Source: Sorghum bicolor
Lineage: Eukaryota > Streptophyta > Magnoliopsida > Poales > Poaceae
NCBI RefSeq assembly: GCF_000003195.3
Contig: NC_012870.2
Span: 17,538,501 to 17,602,500 of the forward strand
Direction: 5' to 3'
DNA length: 64,000 nucleotides
Shown here: piece after piece, positions 56,436-64,000 of the stretch
How positions within the stretch are numbered: position 1 is the first letter of the stretch
Layout of the letters: every line of letters begins with the position of its first letter
Translations under genes and position numbers: made by a program
The notes under the pieces: generated by a model
Told to the model about the DNA's origin: nothing
The model's input: the letters and a program-made list of their open reading frames with translations, nothing else
Database searches by the model: none

Positions 56436-56443
56436 CCTCCAAT

Positions 56444-57044
56444 AGGAAGAAATCCATCACGACAACTAGGACTTGGAATCTAATAAGGTGAAATGAGAGG
56501 GCCAGGCTAGTGATGATCTCATAGCTGTCTGTAACAATTAACCAATCAAAAATCCTTACATCTAAAAATCCAGCCTTTTTTATTTTCTTTCTAAAAGGAA
56601 AATGTATGGTGATGTGCCATGAACCTAAATCTCATTTAATTGTGATCTAAACCATAGGTCATACCTTCCATGTAAATATAAAAACTCTAAGAGGGTGTTG
56701 GGCACGGCTCTTCACGAGGGATTTCTCTAGAGGAGCCAGAGCCATTTTTGAGAAGCCACAATTTGTGGTTTCATCAAAACGGTTTCGGCTCCTCAGTTTC
56801 TTTAGAAAAACATTTGACAGGGCTCATCTGAAAGAGCCAGAGCCGGAACCAAAGAGGAGTCCTGCTAAGCATGCCCTAAGTGATTGCTTCTTAGAGAGAT
56901 TTAGATTGGTTTAGGATTTATTTGGTTCGGCTGTGAGCTGTGAAAGACTGCTATGAACTTTGAGCTAGGGAAGAATTGTTGTCAGCTATGTGATGTGAAA
57001 AGATTATAAGATGTTTGATTAAAAGTTAAAACAACTATAAAACA

Positions 57045-57082
<38 letters not shown>

Positions 57083-57797
57083 CTTCCCTTGAAATACCTG
57101 CAAAACCTCGCTCTATTATTTGCACCCATTAGAAAAAGAAGGAAACCAAAAGTAGGGTCCAAGGTGCTATGAAAATTGTACTATGCAAAAGCAATTGTTT
57201 TTGTAGAAACAACTTCTAGTTCTACCCATTTGGTTTATATTCTGATTTTGGCAGCAAAAACAGCTTTTTTTCAGAAGCTGAATCAAACGTAGCCTTTGAC
57301 ATTGAAACATTTTTTTTTAAAAAAATAAAACCCTGATAATGTATATTATGTATATAGTTAAGGTCAGGGAGCATGTGTATACGTAACCACATGTATGTAT
57401 ATTCGTATGTATGGCCAAGGCCAAGTAAAATTATGCATGCTTAGATGACTTCGTGCATAAAAACTCTTGACTGCCGTGGCTCTGTTTCGCAGTCCGTCAC
57501 CAGCAGTTTGGGTGCCCCGTGCGGCCGTGCAGCAGTACTGAGCGGATTTGACGGTGAACTAGCGTGCACCGCTAATCCACCAGCTATCCATTCCCCTCGG
57601 AAGTCGGAAACTAGAATCAAGTTTTAATTCGAAGATCTGGCCTTCGTTGCACGGAACATACAGTTTTGCGGGCCGTTCGATCCGGTAGAATGAAAGAAGC
57701 CCATCTACTACTTGCCATGGAAACTGGTGACTGGGCTTGGTAAGACATACTCCTCCGTACACCGCAGTATGGGAAGTCTCTTGTTTGACAGACGTGA
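56444..57797. other. Intergenic DNA with a (CT)n run
   Basis: (TC)n is at 57048-57080. The stretch around 56690-56880 has inverted ggagccagagcc and ggctcctcag-like words, perhaps a decayed MITE. No gene is supported. Confidence 0.45.
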
Positions 57798-58031
57798 GGC
57801 CTTGTTTAGTTCTATTTTTTTTAAAAAAAAAGACATTGTAATACTTTTGTTTTTATTTAACAAATATTATCTAATCATAAAGTAACTAGGCTTAAAAGAT
57901 TTATCTCGCGATTTACAATTAAACTGTGTAATTAGTTTTTATTTTCATTTATATTTAATGTTCCATACATATGCCGCAAGATTTAATTTGATAAAGAATC
58001 TTGAAAAGTTTCAAATTTTTGGGTGAAGCCT
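57798..58031. mobile_element. MITE of the ggccttgtttagtt family
   Basis: The left end is ggccttgtttagttc with tga before it. The right end (gggtgaagcc) is decayed. The interior matches other copies (aagtaactaggcttaaaagat). Confidence 0.65.
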
Positions 58032-58089
58032 AAGCGTTGCCAGGCCTTCCTAGTTTCGACAAACGTGAGTGGTGGCACCGACATGGCGC

Positions 58090-58304
58090 CAACGCAGGCT
58101 TTAATTTAAGATTTCTCGCCATATCGATTTTTTTGGTACATTGCTTGAAACACTAAATATAGATTAAAAAATAATTAATTACATAGTTTGTCTATAATTT
58201 ATGAAACAATTTTTTGAGTCTAATTAGTTTATAATAAACTAATAATTATCAAATACAATGAAAGTACTATAATATCCAAATGCAAAAAAAAATCTAAACA
58301 AGGC
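58090..58304. mobile_element. MITE fragment of the same family, opposite orientation
   Basis: It ends atctaaacaaggc and has tctataatttatgaaac inside. The left end is worn away. Confidence 0.55.
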
Positions 58305-61300
58305 ATTTTACATATACATTCTGCGGGAGCTCCCCGTGCAGCCAGGGTGGCCACGTCTCTCCAAATCTTCTCGACCGTCGGATTCCGCAATCGACGCTCT
58401 AGAATGAATCCCCGATTATATACAGTGTACATTAAAAAAAATTCTCTTGACTTCCCCTCCCTCTCCCTTCCTCCCGACCTCTCGAGAAGCCCGACCTCTC
58501 CAGAAGCGGACAACGCGGGCAGCACTCCTCCAGGTGCCGCCACCAGGGGCGACCGCGACGGCGATGGGCGCGACCGGCGCGCCACGGCCGCCCTCCTCCT
58601 CCTCTCTCCCTCCCTTTCCCTCAAGCGTTGGCGGCGGGGCACCAGGCGACGGCGTGGCCTGCAGGCGGGGCGACGATACTGGTGAGGCCCGACGACCCCC
58701 TCCCTCTCCTCCATCCTCCATGCGGCCTCGTCGTCCTCCTCCTCCTCTCTCTCTCTTCTTCCCTCCCGAGACGACGACAGTGGCAGCGGCGGCGGACCTG
58801 TTGTGGCCGGCCCCTACTGGCCCCTCTCCCTTCCTCCCACCCCCCGCATCAGCAGGCCTCAGTGGCACGGTGTGGCGCCATCAGCGCGCCACTTCCTCCC
58901 TCCCTCTCTCCCAGATCGGCAGCGCATAGGGCCAGCCATTCGCGTGGGTTGCACGGCAGCGCACTACCGTCGGGGGGCCCGCGGTCGCCGCCCTCCGGCA
59001 TAGCGGCACAGTGGTGCGGGCGTCGGCACCGCTTGGTCCTCTTCTCCCTTTCTCTCTCGTTCTCTCCGTCCCTCCTGATGTGGCGGCGTGCCAGTGACTC
59101 CAATGTTGCTCCCTCCCTCGGCTCCCCTTCCTCTCTTCCTCAATCCCTCTCTCTCTTGATACGGGAGTACAGCAAGATGACCGAGCCTGGCTGCAGCTGG
59201 GGCGACGGCGCCCCCAACCTGCGTGGCAACGGCGCGAACGTGCCCCGACGCTAGCCTTCCTCTGGCATGGCAGGAGCAGGCAGGCCCCATAGGTGGCTGC
59301 AGGTGCAGGTGCCTACCCGGTTAAACCTACCCGCCTTCACCTGCGCCAAATCTGCCATGCCGTGCCCTAGGGCTGGTTTCCCTCACCTGCCCGCTCATCA
59401 GGTTCTTGCCGGATCTCCGTCCTCTGCTTCCACGTTTCCTTGCATATTTGTTGTTTCTTCATTGGTTGCGTGGCTACCCTGCTGCCTCTGTCAAATAAAT
59501 AGAGGTTCATGGTCTGGCTCTGAATCTTTGATTTCAGAAAGATCACGGCCATTTGTAGCACAAGATTGTAATGATGGTTGCTTCTAGATCTTGAGGGGAT
59601 ATGTGATGCGCTGCTACACTTCTAAGTTTAGTAGCATATTGACCATATCTAAGCAGTGTTTTCTTCACATAGTACATGTTTTGTTATTAAAGTTCTTAGT
59701 CGTAAGAATTTAAAACAAAATGCATACAATGAACTTAGGAAAAAAAATCTACCTCTTAAGGATCAAATTATTTGTCAATTTTTAAGACCATGTACATATA
59801 CAAAACCACTTGGCACCACCTTATCTAAATATAATGTGGGCCCTTTCTTCTACATTAGTATATATGTTTTCCAATTATTATCTATTATTTTTCCATGTGC
59901 TGTATGCAGGTCTAAAACATCTGGAATTGAGATTTCGGTAGGTCCTTTGCACGCTTTGGTTACTGCCTTCATGCCTTCTCTCATGCCTATTTTTAGGTCT
60001 TCTCTGTGATATTGTCAGCTTACATGCCTTCTCAGCCACGGCTGCTACCCATGCCAGTACACCAACGACCGATCTTGCTGTGCTGCATCGGTAAATTCTT
60101 TCCCTTATCCTCTATCCCAAGCATCAGTGCAGCTGCAGCGATTGCTTTGTGCTTCAGGTTCGGTGCACATATGGCTGTTATATGCATGTGAAACCTATTA
60201 TTTTCTCTGCTGAATCTTATGGTCACATCGTGCTTCCATGTCACAGTTGTTCAGATGATGAAAACCTTTGCTATTCTAAAGCCTGTGATGAAATGACGCC
60301 TTATGTTACTTGGCCATATAGGTTGATGATCTTGAAAGGTCCACAACATGTTCTGTCAGATGCAATTTGTTGCAATTGTTGCCACTGCACCCCTCTCTTT
60401 CTCTCTAAAACCTCCCATGCTTCCTTCTCTTCCCATGCATTTACATGATTTATTCATGCTTCACATGAATAGATCAGCTAGGTTTGGCCACCGGCTAGCC
60501 TATGCACCATTTTATGCCACTTTTACCTTACAGATTTTTCCTTCCACTGTTGCTCCACGTGTTTATCCTCCCGGTGGTCAACAGCAGGTCAGAAAAAAGA
60601 ATATCTCAATTGCTGATTGTTTGTAAAGGATGGTATTTTGTGGTTACATGTTGTGGCTACCTATCCATAAAAGATCAAGTGATGCCATTTCTGTCATTTC
60701 TGAGGCTCACTCTTTCCTTCCCCATGCTCTGCTCTGTTTTTTCCTCTCTGAATTTGCTTGATCTTGGTACAGTCACCTAAAATTCTCTAATTTATCTCCT
60801 TTGCCATTAGCCAGTTTTTCTCTTCTTGAATCTGTGATGAAGATAAAAGAAATAGCAATCAATGGACGTCATGTATGAGCTTGCCCTTCAGAGGTAGACT
60901 ATTTGGAGCACAACATTACCATATCTTGGCTTCATATTTACTGCATGATTTATCCTAAATGTCATTTGAAATGAAACTAAAATATCGATCTTATCAGCTA
61001 TGCATATGTGGGTTCCAGATTGACTCCACTTATACACTAAGAATAGACAAACCCACTGAATTTTTTACTACTAATGATCCATCTACTCTGGTAGTTTTAA
61101 TTTTGCCTGTGTGACCAATATGCAGGTTTCAAATTCATGGATCATGTTTATATATACAGTCACTCTTGAACATAAACTAAACTTTCCTGTAACAATACTC
61201 ACCTTCAAATATAGCCCAAGATATGGTATCTGAACTAAGCGGACTCTAAATTTTAGTGCTTCTGAATTATTATTTCAGTTCTGGTACCACGCAGGGAAAA

Positions 61301-61351
61301 CCCAAGTTCTTGCCACTCAGTGATGAATTGCTTCAGGGTACATATGCTACA

Positions 61352-61660
61352 GATATTTCCAACTTCACACGCTTATAGAAATCGGTAAGGAACTTCACTT
61401 ATCTTTTTGACATCCTGCTTCTTTTATAGGCTGTATTCTCAACAGTTTTGAGACTACAAAATGTTGCTTCAGTGTTACAATTCAACAGATCCATTTTTTT
61501 TGGATATTTCCAACTTCATGCGCTTACAGAAATCGGTAAGGAACTTCACTTATCTTTTTGACATGTTGCTTCTTTTATAGACTGTATTCTCAACAGTGAT
61601 ATTACTATATAGATTTGAGACTACAAAATGTTGCTTCAGTGTTACAATCCAACAGATCCC
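61352..61660. repeat. 151-bp tandem duplication
   Basis: The unit starts at gatatttccaacttca (61352 and 61503) and runs through aaatcggtaaggaacttc, gctgtattctcaacag or actgtattctcaacag and ttgcttcagtgttacaa. Each copy contains a good splice donor and acceptor, which hints at a duplicated exon border. Confidence 0.9.
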
Positions 61661-63101
61661 AAAATTTTTTTGCCATACTTGCAGTGAATGTCCTATTGGC
61701 AATAGAAGAAGCTTGCAATTTGTTTACGGAAGCAGACAAGTGTAACACAGCCCACCTCCCAAATTTAGTTCCAACTGTAGCTAGATATGGATCTGTCACT
61801 ACACTATTCTCCATGTCATTGATGTTCATTTGGAGACCCTTGCAAAATCATCACATACCACGTTCTTAGTTTTCCAATTGCTTGATACATTTGTATTTTG
61901 CAAAAATTTGTGAAAGGTACCGATGTCCAAACTGAATGTATGGTAGAATAGATGGTTTTATGCTACTCTTAAAATTTTTTGCTTACCTATGCTATGCTCT
62001 CATTGAACATAGACGAAAGGATAAACACTTAGGCTGCATCATTCCATAGTCAGTTATGCAAAGTGGTAGACACCATGTTGGTTTACTATTGACTAACCCA
62101 CCGTTATTGTGAACTGTGAAACCTATTAAGTTGCCAACACTCTTCCTATTTTCCATGAGAAAAAAATTGAAACTATGTATTTTATTGTTCTCAAATTTTC
62201 ACTAGATTATTACATCAATAGATCTATTGGTCATCGAACCCTATATATGGATAAAAAAAGATATCTCATTCCTTGTATTTTTTATAGGTTTTGATATACT
62301 GAGAAACACACTACTTACATTCAGCTGGGCAACCTATGTGTTCCCTCCTTGATACTCAAACAAGGAATCATTCATGCAATTAAGCACTACCATGATTTGA
62401 GAAGTAAGTTGTCCATTTCTGTCTATTACTTGCATGCTCAAGATATACTTAATAAAGTACCATCCAACACAAATAACATAATTCTATTGCAACTTATCAC
62501 TGCAATTTGTTCAGCCCAAAAAAAGTTTTAGTACATGGTCTAACTATTACTCACATGTACTAAAACAGAGGGGCACATAACATAAACAACTCAAATGCTC
62601 AGGCTAAACTTCATAAGTCTAATGAAACTGGCCTCTTGAAACATGTTTTTGGTCAATGATAGTGTTGAGACATGCTTTCAGAATTCGAAGGTAATTAACC
62701 CAGATCATTGCCTACCGTTTCTACCCCCATGTAAGACTCCATTTACGACCAATCTTTTGTAAACAATTGTTATTGTAACCTGCAGAGATCACTACTTACC
62801 AGGAAGATTCAGATGATTTTTATAACTTTGTTTAAGTATTCTTGCTTCCACTATGCACTGATATGTTAATCTGTATTTTTTATCGCCAATTCCATTATCC
62901 TTCAGTTATCAAGGATGGCATAGAAACTACAAAATACTCAATCGTGTAAAAAACGGATGTAATATATACCTATGTACCCCCATATATAACTAAATAAAAA
63001 TATACATTTTTAACATTTATTTACCTCTGTTATAATTCTTATTTCAGCGTATATATCTAACATATTTTACCCGCATTTAAAAACTTCTGTGTGTCCACTA
63101 A

Positions 63102-63130
63102 CGCGCGCGGGGGCGCGCGCCTTGCACTAG
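63102..63130 (+). other. Helitron 3' terminal hairpin and CTAG
   Basis: A 7-bp GC stem, four-base G loop, then seven bases and CTAG followed by T, typical for a grass Helitron end. Confidence 0.65.
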
Positions 63131-63549
63131 TTAACTAACGTAGAACGGATCCCACAGGCACATCATTGCCTTCCAGTTCACCAGCATCTTTCCCTATCTT
63201 CCTTTCGTACTCTTAACGTGTAAGGAAAGTTTGATATATGGTAATATGGAGCTAAAAATTGCTTCTGTGTATTTTGGATTAGCCCATTATCATAAGAGCA
63301 TCTCCAAGATTGCTAAAGTTTGATATATCGTAAAACTTTTTTTTTAGCTCTCCAACTGCAATCCAAAGGCTTTGGAACCTGGAAGTAACACAATCCTAAC
63401 AACTTTTCAAGGATCCTGTTCTCGTAACAAGGAAATTTCAGAAGAATCATGCAGTTGCACGTTGACATTGTACTAGATCGTCATTACGAAACCCTTGCAA
63501 AAACTCGTACGGCTGACACAGCCACCAACCTGTCCTCACCTACGTTCAC
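63131..63549. other. Intergenic DNA
   Basis: A stretch at 63297-63380 has agagcatctccaag and ttagctctccaac words that may be one end of a decayed MITE. No gene. Confidence 0.4.
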
Positions 63550-64000
63550 GCCTTGTTTAGTTAGGCCTTGTTTAGTTCTCAAAAGATTTCAGATTTTAGT
63601 ACCGTAGCATTTTTGTTTTTATTTGATAAATATTATCCAATTATGAACTAACTAGATTCAAAAGATTCATCTCGTAATTTACAACTGTGCAATTAGTTTT
63701 TATTTTCGTCTATATCTAATGCTTCATGCATGTATCTCAAGATTCGATGTGACGGGGAATCTTAAAAACTTTTTGGTTTTTTGGGTGAACTAAACAAGGC
63801 CTTAGAGAATTTTTTTGGTTTTTGGCTACTGTAGCACTTTCGTTTGTATTTGTTAATTATTGTCCAATTATGGACTAACTAGGCTTAAAGATTCATCTCG
63901 TAAATTACAGGCAAACTATACAATTAGTTATTTTTTTATCTATATTTAATACTCTATACATATGCCGTGAGATTCTATGTGATGAGAAATTAAAAAATTT
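63550..64000. mobile_element. MITE split by another MITE, cut by the window end
   Basis: The outer copy starts gccttgtttag at 63550 and resumes after the inner copy with gagaatttttttggtttttgg. Its right end is beyond the window. Confidence 0.75.
63564..63801. mobile_element. MITE of the ggccttgtttagtt family, 238 bp, inside another copy
   Basis: The ends ggccttgtttagttc and gaactaaacaaggcc are perfect inverted repeats, flanked by tta at 63561-63563 and 63802-63804. Confidence 0.92.

Larger units (their letters stand above)
58306..63130. mobile_element. Helitron-like region, right end supported
   Basis: The right end has a hairpin (cgcgcgc, gggg loop, gcgcgcg at 63102-63119) followed by CTAG at 63127-63130 and then T, a Helitron terminus. 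A 5' TC end could not be fixed, so the start given is only where the preceding MITE stops. The region holds a GC-rich segment at 58440-59250 and later pieces with splice-site-like words (cggtaagg, ttttatag). These could be captured host exons, a habit of grass Helitrons, but no protein was recognised. Confidence 0.5.

Overview
This is a 64 kb stretch of nuclear DNA from a panicoid grass. The best guess is Sorghum or a close relative. The evidence is the dense cover of small transposons with GGCCTTGTTTAGTT-type ends, Tat-lineage Ty3/gypsy and grass LINE sequence, GC-rich exons, and an aquaporin that closely resembles the rice and maize NIP3;1 group. I did not find any rRNA, functional tRNA or CRISPR array.

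Layout from left to right. Bases 120-10802 are one LTR retrotransposon lying on the minus strand, with matching LTRs and a perfect 5-bp target duplication (ctgag). Its gag and integrase are joined by a large deletion. It carries an opposite-strand extra gene with its own TATA box and introns, and a 975-bp MULE-like element sits inside its 3' LTR. Bases 10803-18705 are non-genic: MITEs, a LINE endonuclease fragment, an AT minisatellite, and a LINE with ORF1 but no ORF2 inserted inside a MITE. Bases 18706-20316 (minus) are an intact single-exon cytochrome P450 of the CYP89 type. Bases about 21193-31953 are a 10.8 kb Mutator-like element. It has a FAR1/MULE transposase gene (plus strand, broken by a frame change) facing a many-exon Ulp1-type cysteine protease gene (minus strand) whose catalytic residues are all present. 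Bases 32000-36100 are MITEs, some nested, including a PIF/Tourist-like element with GC-rich coding-like cargo. Bases 38649-40004 (minus) encode a BYPASS1-like protein, with an intron in its 5' UTR. Bases 41000-50200 are intergenic with MITEs and one foldback element. Bases 50218-55360 are the NIP3;1-type boric acid channel gene. Bases 55770-56435 are an Ac/Ds-like hAT element. A region up to 63130 ends in a Helitron-type 3' terminus, and nested MITEs close the window.

Host genes: only three host protein genes are well supported (CYP89-like P450, BPS1-like protein, NIP3;1-like aquaporin). They are not an operon or a pathway. Copies of the DNA just upstream of the P450 occur at the window start and at about 36.2-37.4 kb, which points to past tandem duplication of a CYP89 locus.

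Most notable result: the NIP3;1 leader holds three AUGUAA minimal upstream ORFs (50511, 50683, 50877). Each lies in a diverged copy of a roughly 170-195 bp repeat. In Arabidopsis NIP5;1 an AUG-stop of this kind mediates boron-dependent ribosome stalling and mRNA decay, so this looks like a multiplied boron sensor. All calls are from reading the sequence; no database search was run.
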